NCBI GenBank assembly: GCA_964638035.1
Contig: CAZWXD010000016.1
Span: forward strand, 1 to 64,000
DNA: 64,000 bases
Origin: JAGGAG01 sp964638035
Lineage (GTDB): Bacteria; Gemmatimonadota; Gemmatimonadetes; Gemmatimonadales; GWC2-71-9
Direction of reading: 5' to 3'
Of this stretch, positions 1 to 8,082 are shown one piece after another; position 1 is the first letter of the stretch; every line of letters starts with the position of its first letter. The translations under genes were made by a program, and so were the position numbers. The notes beneath the pieces were generated by a model. It ran no database searches, was not told where the DNA came from, and was given only the letters and a program-made list of their open reading frames with translations.

Positions 1-714
1 GGCCCCGGCGGCGCCCGTCGTCACCGACGCTTCCTCCAGGCTGTTCGTGGCGAAGGTCACCCCCATCGCCGACTGCGAGCCTGTGCTGTTGGTGCCCGCC
101 GCCACGAACCCGTTCCCGCGGTTGCCCGGCTGCAGGGGAATCCCGTCCACGTAAAGATTGGCCTCGTCCGTCCGGCCGCCGCGAATCGAGAAGTTGCTGG
201 TGCCGGCGCTCGACACCACGCCCGGCTGCAATGCCAGCACCTGGGTCACCCGGTCCACCGGGAGCGCCTCGGTGAATTCGCCATCGATCCGCTGCTTCGT
301 GGTCACTTCGTCACGCGGCACCAGCGGGTTCTCCGCCGCCACCACCGTGATCTCCTCCAGGGCCACCGCCGTCCGCTCCAGCTGGACGTCCTGGCTCGCC
401 GTCTGGCCCGCCAGGATGCGGATCCCCGCCACCTCGACCCGCTTGTACCCGATGAACGAGGCACGCAGCGACACCGTGCTGGCCGGGATGTTGTTGATGA
501 AGTAGTACCCCTGCGGGTTCGTGAGGGCGCTGAACGCCGTCCCCACGATCACCACCTGGGCGTTCTGGATCGGCGCTCCCGCCTGATCGCGAACGTAGCC
601 TTGAAGCTTACCAGTCTGTGCCGCGAGCGCTCCCGCGCTCACCAGCAACAGGACTGCCGACCCGACGAAGGATCTCGTGAGTCGGATGAAGGCGCTGACT
701 CCGCTTTGCGTCAT
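1..714 (-). CDS. TonB-dependent outer membrane receptor, N-terminal part (cut by window edge)
   Basis: The leftward reading frame begins at the ATG complementary to 712-714 and runs off the window, giving 238 codons. It opens with a signal peptide (hydrophobic VGSAVLLLLVSAGALAAQ). A carboxypeptidase-regulatory-like beta domain follows (GYVRDQAGAPIQNAQVVIVG, then NPQGYYFINNIPAS), then a plug domain with SNFSIRGGRTDEANLYVDGI. This order is typical of TonB-dependent receptors with an N-terminal CarboxypepD_reg domain in Bacteroidota and Gemmatimonadota, which take up large substrates or siderophores across the outer membrane. The barrel lies outside the window, so the substrate cannot be judged. 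AGGAGG sits about 9 bases before the ATG. Confidence 0.9.
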   Translation of the reverse strand, partial: MTQSGVSAFIRLTRSFVGSAVLLLVSAGALAAQTGKLQGYVRDQAGAPIQNAQVVIVGTAFSALTNPQGYYFINNIPASTVSLRASFIGYKRVEVAGIRILAGQTASQDVQLERTAVALEEITVVAAENPLVPRDEVTTKQRIDGEFTEALPVDRVTQVLALQPGVVSSAGTSNFSIRGGRTDEANLYVDGIPLQPGNRGNGFVAAGTNSTGSQSAMGVTFATNSLEEASVTTGAAGA

Positions 715-1112
715 TGAAGCCTTCCTCCTGGGGCGTGAAACCTTGTCCTCGTATCTGCTTCCGAGACAACGAAGTACCTCGCTACTACCTGCGGCCACTG
801 GAGTGGGCACTCCTGGTATCCCACGAGAGGATACGCCTTGTGGCGTACGTCGGTGCCCCGCGCGTGCGCGCGAAGCGGGCAAACCGTGTGTCGCGAGACT
901 TCCAAAGGGGTTGTGATCCAGAAAATCCGCCCTGGCCGGGGCGGCGCGACACAAGTATGAAGTGAGGTACGTCTCATGTCAAGCAACCGTCCACCCGCCG
1001 CCTGCCCCCGCAGACAACGCCGTAACCGCCTGAAACAGTTCGGGATACCGACCCGCCGGACGTCCGGATTCGCGACACCCCGCGCCCACGGCCGCCGCCC
1101 CACTCCCCTGGA
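715..1112. other. Intergenic region with long receptor leader
   Basis: This gap separates the TonB receptor from the M24 peptidase upstream of it. It contains the receptor promoter (954-982) and about 230 nt of transcribed leader. The leader includes local inverted repeats, for example GGAGTGGGCACTCC on the + strand near 810. I recognise no named riboswitch. Short reading frames here lack a convincing ribosome site or family resemblance. Confidence 0.5.
954..982 (-). promoter_or_regulatory. Sigma-70-type promoter for the TonB receptor
   Basis: On the minus strand a perfect TTGACA (complement of 977-982) is followed after exactly 17 bases by CATACT (complement of 954-959). The predicted start near 946 would give a leader of about 230 nt before the receptor ATG at 714. 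Confidence 0.65.
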
Positions 1113-2291
1113 TCACGTCCCGGGGAGGATCAACCGCTCCTGCCGCACCGCTGGTGTCACCACGGCCGCCCGCTCGGTGAGGTACATGTTGACCTCGGTT
1201 CGCATCCCGAACTCTCCCGGCAGGTAGATCCCGGGCTCCACCGAGAAGCCAACCCCGGGCAGCAGCACCCGGTCATCCCGGGTTTCATAGTCGTCGAGGT
1301 GCGGTCCCGAGCCATGCAAGCGGCGGTCAATGGAGTGCCCCGTACGGTGCACGAAAAAGTCACCGAACCCCGCATCCTCTATGACGTTACGGCTTGCCCG
1401 GTCCACCTCGAACCCGCGGATCTCCCGGCCTTCCCTCCACGCCCCCTGCACTGCCCCGATGGCCGCCTCGCGGGCCGCGCGCACCGTGTCCCACACCAGC
1501 TGCACCCGGGGCGGCACCGCCCGCCCGCTGAACCCGATCCAGGTCTGGTCGGCCTGCACCGTGTCGGGGCCTGGCCCTCCGAAGAGGTCCACCAGCACGA
1601 CTTCATCCAGGCCCAGCGCCCGGTCCTGTCCCGGCTCGGGGAAGTAGTGCGGGTTCGCGCTGTTCGGCCCGAAGCCCACGATCGGCGGGTGGTCGAATAC
1701 GAGCCCCGCAGCTTGAATGGCACCTGCCACCTCGCCCTGCAACGCGCTCTCCGTGAGCCCCGTGCCAGCGGCCGCAATCGCCCTGCGAATCGCCCCCTGA
1801 GCAATGGACGACAGTGCCTCGGCGGCGGCCACATGACCGCTTCGCTCTGCATCGTTCCATCCGGCAGCGAACTGCGTCACCAGCGCCGCCGAGCCCACCA
1901 CGGTGCCACCCAGGCGCGTGACCAGCTGCACCACGCCACTCGGAACACGATCCAGGTACGGCACGGCGTCGTCGCCGCTCACTTCCATGGCCACGCGCCG
2001 CCCCCGCACCACCTCACCCAGCGCGGCATGCAGCTCCTCCCATCGGGAGTACGGCACGACCCGCCCGGCGAAATGCTCGAACGGCTGCATCTCGATCCGG
2101 TGCACCACCGCCACCGGCTCACCATCCGCTGGCAGGTACACGAACAGGCGCCGGCTTCCGAGGCCCGTCAGGGCCAGGACCTGGCGCGCCACCGGGTTCA
2201 TGGTCTGGAAATCGTAGAGCAGCCAGCCATCGGCCCCGGCTGCCGCCAGGGCCTGCCGGACCAGGCCGGCTGGAGGAAGCTTCACGCTCAT
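1113..2291 (-). CDS. M24-family aminopeptidase (Xaa-Pro dipeptidase-like)
   Basis: This 392-residue protein resembles the pita-bread-fold metallopeptidases (Xaa-Pro dipeptidase/aminopeptidase). An N-terminal creatinase-like domain (about 1-170) precedes a catalytic half. Likely metal ligands are visible: Asp in VVLVDLFGG and QADQTW, His in GHSIDRRLHGSG, and Glu in SVEPGIYLPGEFGMRTEVN. The spacing around the first His is slightly unusual (GHSID rather than GHGIG), so the exact substrate is uncertain. It probably releases N-terminal residues next to proline in the cytoplasm. Its ATG overlaps the stop of the upstream V4R gene, so the two are probably co-translated. Confidence 0.8.
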   Translation of the reverse strand: MSVKLPPAGLVRQALAAAGADGWLLYDFQTMNPVARQVLALTGLGSRRLFVYLPADGEPVAVVHRIEMQPFEHFAGRVVPYSRWEELHAALGEVVRGRRVAMEVSGDDAVPYLDRVPSGVVQLVTRLGGTVVGSAALVTQFAAGWNDAERSGHVAAAEALSSIAQGAIRRAIAAAGTGLTESALQGEVAGAIQAAGLVFDHPPIVGFGPNSANPHYFPEPGQDRALGLDEVVLVDLFGGPGPDTVQADQTWIGFSGRAVPPRVQLVWDTVRAAREAAIGAVQGAWREGREIRGFEVDRASRNVIEDAGFGDFFVHRTGHSIDRRLHGSGPHLDDYETRDDRVLLPGVGFSVEPGIYLPGEFGMRTEVNMYLTERAAVVTPAVRQERLILPGT

Positions 2292-2917
2292 TGGTACCCC
2301 TCCGCTTCAGCCCACCGCCAGGCACAGGTGGGGTCGCCACGCCCGGCACAGCGCTCATGGCGCATCGCGCCCTCCATGCCGGCCATGACGCGCACCAGCT
2401 CGGCCAGCATCGCCCCGTAGAACACGCAGCCTTCCCCTCCAGGGAGTGCGGCGATCGCCACCGACGACTCGAGGCGAGCCTCCACGCTCGAACCCGCCCC
2501 CCGCAACTCGATCCCGAACCGACGCCGCGCCACCCGTGCGGCTGCCCGGAAGCCCAGCTTCCGGCCAAGTCCGCCACCCGCCACCTTCACCAGCGTGCGG
2601 GTCCCGACACCGGCTCCGTTGGCGGCATAGCGCGCCGCCCGGCGGCCGGCATCGGCGAAGGCAAGCGCCGCATCAGTCCTGCGGCCCACCAGGCGGAACA
2701 CGCCAAGGGCCTCGTCGCGTGAGACCCCCTGCCCGTCGCGCGCACCGTCCTCATATCGCTCGATCTGCGCGGCCACGGTGCCGCTTTGGCCCAGGCGCTT
2801 CACGATCGCGTCGGAGACCAGGTCCTCGAGACCGTCATCCTGCGGTGTGTCGAGGTTCCGGAGCGCTTCGAGCAGGCTCAGGGGGATCAGGGCAGGCAGG
2901 TCGGGGCGGGCAGCCAT
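2288..2917 (-). CDS. V4R-domain-like protein
   Basis: The 209-residue protein starts at the internal ATG (MAARPDLPALIPLSLLEAL). An upstream in-frame ATG at 3037 would overlap the divergent DUF92 gene and adds low-complexity sequence. The C-terminal third has the V4R (4-vinyl reductase) pattern: EGCVFYGAMLAELVRVMAG, then H-E-R-C and GDPTCAW. V4R domains bind small hydrophobic or aromatic ligands in bchJ, in phenol-sensing regulators and in archaeal proteins. No bacteriochlorophyll gene is in the window, so a role in photosynthesis is not supported. The gene is divergent from the DUF92-to-ketosynthase operon. A ligand-binding role for that pathway is only an inference. Confidence 0.5.
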   Translation of the reverse strand: MAARPDLPALIPLSLLEALRNLDTPQDDGLEDLVSDAIVKRLGQSGTVAAQIERYEDGARDGQGVSRDEALGVFRLVGRRTDAALAFADAGRRAARYAANGAGVGTRTLVKVAGGGLGRKLGFRAAARVARRRFGIELRGAGSSVEARLESSVAIAALPGGEGCVFYGAMLAELVRVMAGMEGAMRHERCAGRGDPTCAWRWAEAEGYQ

Positions 2918-3000
2918 GGAGTGGGTCGAAGGTAATGGGCGGCAGGCACACGGTTCCAGTGGCGCTTGCGCACCCAATCCGTCCCCGGGAACATTGCGCC

Positions 3001-3819
3001 ATGCCTTCGTGGACCGTGTGGCCGGTGCCCGGCGCAATGCCGGGCACAGGTGTGGCGATCGTGGTCGCGCTGGTGGTGGCGGGCGCCGGCCTGGCGACCC
3101 GGGCGCTCACCCGCGGCGGGGCCGTTGCCGCCGTGGTGGTGGGAGCCACCATCCTCGCCGCGAGTGGATGGGCCGGTGGGGCTGCGCTCGCCGTGTTCTT
3201 CATGCTTGGCAGCGTGCTGCCACGCGTCCTGCCGGCGGTGGCCCGGCACCAGGGTGACGCCAAGGGTGAGCAGCGCGATGCCTGGCAGGTGCTGGCCAAC
3301 GGCGGCGCAGCGGCACTGGCCGCTTTCGTGACCCGCGCCGAGCCCGGCCTGGCGCTCTGGACCGTGACGTGCAGCCTGGCCGCAGCCGCGGCCGACACCT
3401 GCGCCACGGCCATCGGGAGCACCAGCGCCACATGGCCGCGCCGGCTCCTGCTGGGCCGAGTGGTACCTCCCGGCACCAACGGTGGCATGACGTGGCGCGG
3501 CTGCGCCGGGGCGGTGGGTGGCGCCCTGTTCGTGGCCGTCGCCGCCGCGTTCGTGGCGGGCAGACCATCGCTGTGGCCATTGGCCACGGTGCTGGGCGTG
3601 GCCGGGATGGCGCTCGACTCGCTCCTGGGCGCCACGCTGCAGGGCCGGCACTGGTGCGAGGCGTGCGAAACCACGAGCGAGTGGCGCGTGCATCGTTGTG
3701 GCCGGCCCACGCGGCGCGATGGCGGCGTCGCCTGGCTCGACAACGACGGGGTCAACCTCGCCTCCACCGGTGCTGCCGCCCTCGCGGGTGCGCTCGCATG
3801 GTGGTACACCGGTCACTGA
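3001..3819 (+). CDS. DUF92 family membrane protein (phytyl-phosphate kinase/VTE6-like)
   Basis: The 272-residue polytopic protein begins at ATG 3001. It shows the DUF92 hallmarks in order: AAAADTCATAIG, GTNGGMTWRGCAGAVGGA, LDSLLGATLQGRHWC, and a Cys-rich tail ending WLDNDGVNLAST. Plant VTE6 of this family phosphorylates phytyl phosphate to phytyl diphosphate, and bacterial members are largely uncharacterised. Several transmembrane helices are evident. It is the first gene of a tight rightward operon, directly before a geranylgeranyl-reductase-like flavoprotein, which fits handling of a polyprenyl phosphate (inference). No clear Shine-Dalgarno precedes the ATG. Confidence 0.8.
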   Translation: MPSWTVWPVPGAMPGTGVAIVVALVVAGAGLATRALTRGGAVAAVVVGATILAASGWAGGAALAVFFMLGSVLPRVLPAVARHQGDAKGEQRDAWQVLANGGAAALAAFVTRAEPGLALWTVTCSLAAAAADTCATAIGSTSATWPRRLLLGRVVPPGTNGGMTWRGCAGAVGGALFVAVAAAFVAGRPSLWPLATVLGVAGMALDSLLGATLQGRHWCEACETTSEWRVHRCGRPTRRDGGVAWLDNDGVNLASTGAAALAGALAWWYTGH

Positions 3820-3827
3820 GCACCAGC

Positions 3828-5009
3828 ATGACGGCTTGTGACGCCCTGGTGGTCGGCGGCGGCCCGGCCGGGAGTGCGTCGGCAATTCACCTCGCTCGCG
3901 CCGGCTGGCGCGTGCTCCAGGTCGACCGCTCGCGATTTCCGCGCGACAAGCCCTGCTCCGAGTACATGAGCCCGGCCACCGTGCGGCACCTCGATTCGCT
4001 CGGTGCGCTCGACCGGCTGGGTCCCGGCCGCAGCGTGCCGCTGGCGGGCTCACGCGTCACCGCAGCCCGGGGCGCGTCTCTGGCCGGGAGCTTCGGTGCA
4101 ACCCAGGGCATCGCGGCCGCCCGGCGCGACCTCGACCTGGCCCTCCTCGACGGCGCACGCGCTGCCGGGGCGCAGGTGCACGAGCAGGTACGGTTCGCGC
4201 GCGCTATCCTGGAGCGTGGCCGCGTGGTCGGGGCCGAACTCACCCAGCGCGATGGGACGGTCCACCAGGTTCGTTGCGCCCTCCTGGTCGGCGCCGATGG
4301 CCTCCGTTCCCGGGTGGCGCGGGCCCTGGGTGCTCCCATGGCCGCCTGGCCGGTACGGCATGCATTCGTGGCGCACCTGCGTGGCGTGGCCGGGATGACG
4401 AGCATGGCCGAGATGCACGTGGGTCGAGACGGGTATGTTGGGCTCAACCAGTTGCCCGGTGGCATCACCAACGTCGCCGTCGTGGTCGGCACGGCGAGGG
4501 CCGGGCAGGCCCGCGGGCGCGTGGGCGCCTTCTTCGAGGAGGAACTGGGCCGCTATCCTCGCGTGTGGCCGCGGGTGGAACGGGCAGCCGTGACGCGGCC
4601 AGTGCTCACGAGCGGTCCCTTTGCGACGCGTGCCCGCCGTGCGACCGCGGCCGGGGCACTGCTGGTCGGCGACGCGGCCGACTTCTTCGACCCGTTCACC
4701 GGCGAGGGGATCTGCGCCGCCCTGGCTGGCGCCGAGCTGGTCGCGCAGCATGTAGCGTCCCGGGGGCCGGACGCGCTGGGCCCGGGGCTCGCCGGCTATC
4801 GACGCGCACGATGGGCCCGCTTCGCCGGGAAGTGGGCCGTGGAGCGGCTGGTCGGCTATGCCATGGAGTGGCCCTGGCTCTTCGACCGCGCCGTGGCCCA
4901 CATCGGCCGCCGGCCCGGCATGGCAGATACCATGGTGCGCGTGACTGGTGCGATGCTTCCCGCGCGCCGCGTGCTCAATCCCGTCTTCCTGACCCGCATG
5001 GTGCTCTGA
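3828..5009 (+). CDS. FAD-dependent oxidoreductase, geranylgeranyl reductase family
   Basis: This 393-residue flavoprotein starts with the Rossmann motif VVGGGPAGSASAIHLARAGW. It continues with the group-specific DKPCSEYMSP segment, GADGLRSRVARALG, and the late FAD motif LLVGDAADFFDPFTGEGI. These features place it with geranylgeranyl reductase and para-hydroxybenzoate hydroxylase-like enzymes, which reduce prenyl double bonds or hydroxylate aromatic rings. The gene lies 8 bp after DUF92 and overlaps the next gene (flavin reductase) by one base. A paired reductase could supply reduced flavin. Whether it acts on an isoprenoid or a polyketide cannot be decided from sequence. Confidence 0.82.
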   Translation: MTACDALVVGGGPAGSASAIHLARAGWRVLQVDRSRFPRDKPCSEYMSPATVRHLDSLGALDRLGPGRSVPLAGSRVTAARGASLAGSFGATQGIAAARRDLDLALLDGARAAGAQVHEQVRFARAILERGRVVGAELTQRDGTVHQVRCALLVGADGLRSRVARALGAPMAAWPVRHAFVAHLRGVAGMTSMAEMHVGRDGYVGLNQLPGGITNVAVVVGTARAGQARGRVGAFFEEELGRYPRVWPRVERAAVTRPVLTSGPFATRARRATAAGALLVGDAADFFDPFTGEGICAALAGAELVAQHVASRGPDALGPGLAGYRRARWARFAGKWAVERLVGYAMEWPWLFDRAVAHIGRRPGMADTMVRVTGAMLPARRVLNPVFLTRMVL

Positions 5010-5485
5010 TGACCGAGATTGATCCCGACCTCTTTCGCCAGCTCATGGGCCGCTTCGTCACCGGCGTGGTGGTGCTCACGGCCCGCACGGCCCAGGGCCG
5101 CCACCAGGGCATGACCGTCAACAGCCTGGCGTCGGTGTCGCTTACCCCGCCCCTGCTCCTGGTCAGCATCGACCACAAGGCGGCGATGCACCAGACCCTC
5201 ACGACCACGAGCCACTTCGCCCTCAACATCCTGGGCAGTCACCAGGAGGGCGTGAGCCGGCGCTTTGCCGGCAACCGGGAGGGCCGGTTCGACGGGATCG
5301 GGTGGCAGCCCAGCCCGGAGGGCCTCGTCTGGCTCGACGGCGCGCTGGCCCACATCGAGTGCCAGCGCCTCACGGTGCACGAGGCCGGGGACCACACCAT
5401 CCTGGTCGGGCACCTCGTGGCGGGCGACACGACCGACGGGCACCCGCTCTGCTACTTCCGCGGCGGATACGCGTCGCTCGCCTGA
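5009..5485 (+). CDS. Flavin reductase-like domain protein (FMN-binding split barrel)
   Basis: The 158-residue protein has the short-chain flavin reductase pattern: FVTGVVVLTAR near the N-terminus, GMTVNSLASVSLTPPLLLVSIDHKA, FALNILG, and the terminal H-P-L-C-Y-FRGGY. Such proteins use NAD(P)H to make FMNH2 or FADH2 for a partner oxygenase. The start overlaps the stop of the upstream flavoprotein (TGATG), implying translational coupling and probable partnership. Confidence 0.85.
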   Translation: MTEIDPDLFRQLMGRFVTGVVVLTARTAQGRHQGMTVNSLASVSLTPPLLLVSIDHKAAMHQTLTTTSHFALNILGSHQEGVSRRFAGNREGRFDGIGWQPSPEGLVWLDGALAHIECQRLTVHEAGDHTILVGHLVAGDTTDGHPLCYFRGGYASLA

Positions 5486-6181
5486 ATGCGGCCCGACCCA
5501 CCCCCGCGCGGGCACGAGCTGCTCGACGACCCCGGGGCCGACCCGGACCAGGTGGCGAGATCACTCGGGAACATTGCCCGCGCCAATCGCTGGATGGGTG
5601 GCGCCGCCGCCGTCCGCTTCGGGCTCGCCTCGCTCCTGGCAGGGACGCCCGGGGGCACCCGGCTCACGCTCCTCGACCTCGGGACCGGGCTGGGTGACCT
5701 GCCACGCATGGCGCGCCGCTGGGCGGCACGGCGGGGAATCGAGCTCAACGTCCTGGCGTGCGATCGCCACCCCACCGCAGCAGGCCTGGCCCACCGGGGC
5801 GGTGTCCCCTGTGCCGTCGCATGTGTCAGTGCCCTCCCGTTCGGCCCTCGCTGCGCCGACCTGGTGCTGGTGAGCCAGCTCGCGCATCACCTCGCGCGGG
5901 GCCGGGCAGTGCAGCTGCTGCAGGACGCCAACGCCCTGGCGCGGGTCGGCGTGATCGTGACCGACCTGGTCAGGAGCCCCGTGGCCGCGGCCGGCTTCGG
6001 CCTCGCGGCGCGCCTGCTCCGGTTCGACCACGCCACGGTGCACGACGGTGTCCTCTCGGTGCAGCGTGGCTACCGCGTCGCCGACTTTCACGCGCTCCTG
6101 CTGGCGGCCGGCATCGGGGCGACGGTGCACCGCCGCCCGGGCTACCGGCTGGTGGCGACGTGGCGGGCGCAGGGCGGCTGA
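5486..6181 (+). CDS. Class I SAM-dependent methyltransferase
   Basis: The 231-residue protein carries the SAM-binding motif I LLDLGTGLGDLPRMARR at about residues 63-79, followed by ACDRHP as the acidic second strand. It resembles UbiE/type-11 methyltransferases found in small polyketide gene groups. A C-terminal part with HDGVLSVQRGYRVADFHALL is shared with type III PKS-associated methyltransferases (from memory, not checked). It begins right after the flavin reductase stop and is followed 3 bp later by the SRPBCC gene. It probably methylates the pathway product. Confidence 0.8.
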   Translation: MRPDPPPRGHELLDDPGADPDQVARSLGNIARANRWMGGAAAVRFGLASLLAGTPGGTRLTLLDLGTGLGDLPRMARRWAARRGIELNVLACDRHPTAAGLAHRGGVPCAVACVSALPFGPRCADLVLVSQLAHHLARGRAVQLLQDANALARVGVIVTDLVRSPVAAAGFGLAARLLRFDHATVHDGVLSVQRGYRVADFHALLLAAGIGATVHRRPGYRLVATWRAQGG

Positions 6182-6184
6182 CGC

Positions 6185-6640
6185 GTGCACACGGTCGATG
6201 CCATCCACATCGCGGCGCCAGTCGAACGGGCCTTTCACCACGCCATCATGGTGACCCTGTGGCCGACGTGGCTGCCCCACTATCGCTACGTGCGCCTCCT
6301 CGAGCAGCACGACGGGCGGCAGGTGGTGGAGATGTCGGCCAACCGCCCCTTCGGGCCGCTCGACTGGCCCACATGGTGGACCTCGGAGATGTGGATCGAC
6401 CACGCGCGCCACACCGTCCGCTACCGGCACGTCCGGGGCATTACCCGCGGCATGGAGGTGGAGTGGACCCTTCGCCCGGCAGGGGCCGGCACCGACGTCA
6501 CCCTGGTGCACGACTGGGATGGTCCCGCCTGGCCGCTCCTCCGCTGGCCGGCGGCCAACTGGGTGATCGGCCCCGTGTTCGTGCACGGCATCGCGACGCG
6601 CACGCTGGCCGGGCTCAAGCGCGTCGCCGAAGGGGCGTGA
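6185..6640 (+). CDS. SRPBCC superfamily protein (polyketide cyclase/aromatase-like)
   Basis: The 151-residue protein, GTG start, has the Bet v 1-like pattern of cyclase/aromatase proteins: HTVDAIHIAAPVERAFHHA, WPTWLPHY, then alternating strands ending in a long C-terminal helix. Family members bind or cyclise hydrophobic polyketide or lipid ligands. The gene sits between a methyltransferase and a ketosynthase in the same operon, favouring a cyclase or product-binding role (inference). Confidence 0.75.
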   Translation: MHTVDAIHIAAPVERAFHHAIMVTLWPTWLPHYRYVRLLEQHDGRQVVEMSANRPFGPLDWPTWWTSEMWIDHARHTVRYRHVRGITRGMEVEWTLRPAGAGTDVTLVHDWDGPAWPLLRWPAANWVIGPVFVHGIATRTLAGLKRVAEGA

Positions 6641-6699
6641 GTCGGGCACGCCCGACGGCAGTCGTTTCGCCCCTCCTCCCGGTCCACCTATAGTTCGCC

Positions 6700-7947
6700 A
6701 TGCTCCCCCGTCGCGTCGTCATCACCGGCCTGGGCCTCGTGACCCCGCTCGGCACGGGGTGCGAGCCCTTCTGGACGGCGCTCCGTGCGCGGCGGTCCCG
6801 GGTCACGGGCATCACCCGCTTCGACCCATCGCCGTTCAAGTCCCGCATCGCAGCCCAGGTCACCGACTTCGACCCGGCCGACCACCTCGAACAGAAGCGG
6901 CTCCGCCGGCTCGACCTCTTCTCCCAGTACGCCGTGGCCGCAGCCAGGATGGGCCTGGCCGATGCCGGGATCACCCTGGCCCGGGAAGACTGCGATCGTA
7001 TCGGTGCCATGATGGGCACGGCACTGGGGGGCGTGGCGCGTGCCGAGGCAGAACACGCCAACTACATCCGTGGCGGCCTGCGCGCGGTGGACTCCTCCCT
7101 GGCCCTCGCCGTCTTTGGCGGGGCGGCCAGTTGCAACGTGGCCATCGAGCTGGGGCTGACCGGACCCAACAGCACGAACGGGATGAGCTGTGCCTCCGGT
7201 GCCATGGCCGTGGGTGATGGATTCCGCGCCATTGCGCGGGGCGAGGCCGACCTGATGGTCAGCGGCGGCACCGAGGCGCCGCTCTCGCCGCTCTGCTTCG
7301 GCGCCTTCGCGATCATCCGGGCGATGTCCACCCGGAACGACGACCCGGGACGGGCCAGCCGGCCCTTCGACCGTTCGCGCGATGGCTTCGTCATGGCCGA
7401 AGGCGCCGCCGTGCTGGTGCTGGAGGAGCGCGGACGCGCCCTGAGCCGCGGGGCCAGGATCTACGCCGAGGTGTCAGGGTACGGCGTCACCAACGATGCG
7501 CACCACATGACCCAGCCGCGCCCGGATGGCCGGCAGGCTGCACGAGCGATGCGGATGGCCCTGGACGAGGCGCACGTGGCACCGCAGGAGGTGGGATACA
7601 TCAACGCCCACGGCTCGTCCACGCCCCTCAATGACCCCACGGAAGCGATCGCCATCAGGCAGGTGTTTGGCGGGCATGCGGCGCGAGTGCCCCTGAGCGG
7701 GACGAAGGGCTACTACGGGCACGCCCTCGGCGCGAGCGGCGCGTTCGAGGCGGCCATATGTGCGCTCGCCGCCCAGCGCCAATGGCTCCCGCCCACCGTG
7801 AACCTGGAGGAAGCAGACCCGGCGTGTGACCTGCACCACCTGACCGGCAACGGCCTGGAGCTCGACCCCGAGTACCTGCTCAGCAACTCCTTCGGCTTCG
7901 GCGGGATCAATGCCGCCCTGCTGTTCCGTCGCCACGACGGCCGCTGA
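6700..7947 (+). CDS. Beta-ketoacyl-ACP synthase II family (FabF-like ketosynthase)
   Basis: The 415-residue thiolase-fold enzyme has a complete catalytic set: the nucleophile Cys164 in GMSCASGAMA, His in INAHGSSTPLNDPTEA, Lys-His in GTKGYYGHALGASGAFEA, and the terminal NSFGFGGINA glycine-rich loop. It should perform decarboxylative Claisen condensation with malonyl-ACP. The sequence around the nucleophile (SCASG) differs slightly from the housekeeping FabF ACASG form. The gene lies downstream of the cyclase, methyltransferase and flavoprotein genes and there is no acyl carrier protein gene beside it. It looks like a pathway-specific ketosynthase rather than the primary FabF, but housekeeping use cannot be excluded. 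Confidence 0.88.
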   Translation: MLPRRVVITGLGLVTPLGTGCEPFWTALRARRSRVTGITRFDPSPFKSRIAAQVTDFDPADHLEQKRLRRLDLFSQYAVAAARMGLADAGITLAREDCDRIGAMMGTALGGVARAEAEHANYIRGGLRAVDSSLALAVFGGAASCNVAIELGLTGPNSTNGMSCASGAMAVGDGFRAIARGEADLMVSGGTEAPLSPLCFGAFAIIRAMSTRNDDPGRASRPFDRSRDGFVMAEGAAVLVLEERGRALSRGARIYAEVSGYGVTNDAHHMTQPRPDGRQAARAMRMALDEAHVAPQEVGYINAHGSSTPLNDPTEAIAIRQVFGGHAARVPLSGTKGYYGHALGASGAFEAAICALAAQRQWLPPTVNLEEADPACDLHHLTGNGLELDPEYLLSNSFGFGGINAALLFRRHDGR

Positions 7948-7962
7948 GTGCGGGCGTGCGCG

Positions 7963-8082
7963 TCAGCGCCCCCGCTTCACCCGCGCCAGCAGCCGCAGCG
8001 CGTAGGCGCCCAGCACCACAGCCGTGACCGCGTACGCCGCCACCATGTAGGCGCCATTGTCGGGCACGCGCAGCAGCATCAT
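7963..8082 (-). CDS. ccmD: CcmD-like heme exporter accessory peptide
   Basis: This 39-residue peptide has one membrane helix (VAAYAVTAVVLGAYALRLLA) preceded by NGAY and followed by a basic tail (RVKRGR). That is the standard architecture of CcmD, which helps release holo-CcmE from the CcmABC complex. Its ATG overlaps the stop of ccmC, and position after ccmC matches the usual gene order. Confidence 0.75.
   Translation of the reverse strand: MMLLRVPDNGAYMVAAYAVTAVVLGAYALRLLARVKRGR

Noticed and set aside
794..800. GCCACTG resembling part of a cobalamin riboswitch
   Set aside because: It is on the + strand with no + gene downstream, and the other conserved B12-box segments are missing.
711..1103. 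Leftward 130-codon frame in the TonB leader
   Set aside because: It includes the promoter and leader of the receptor and has no ribosome site or recognisable family.
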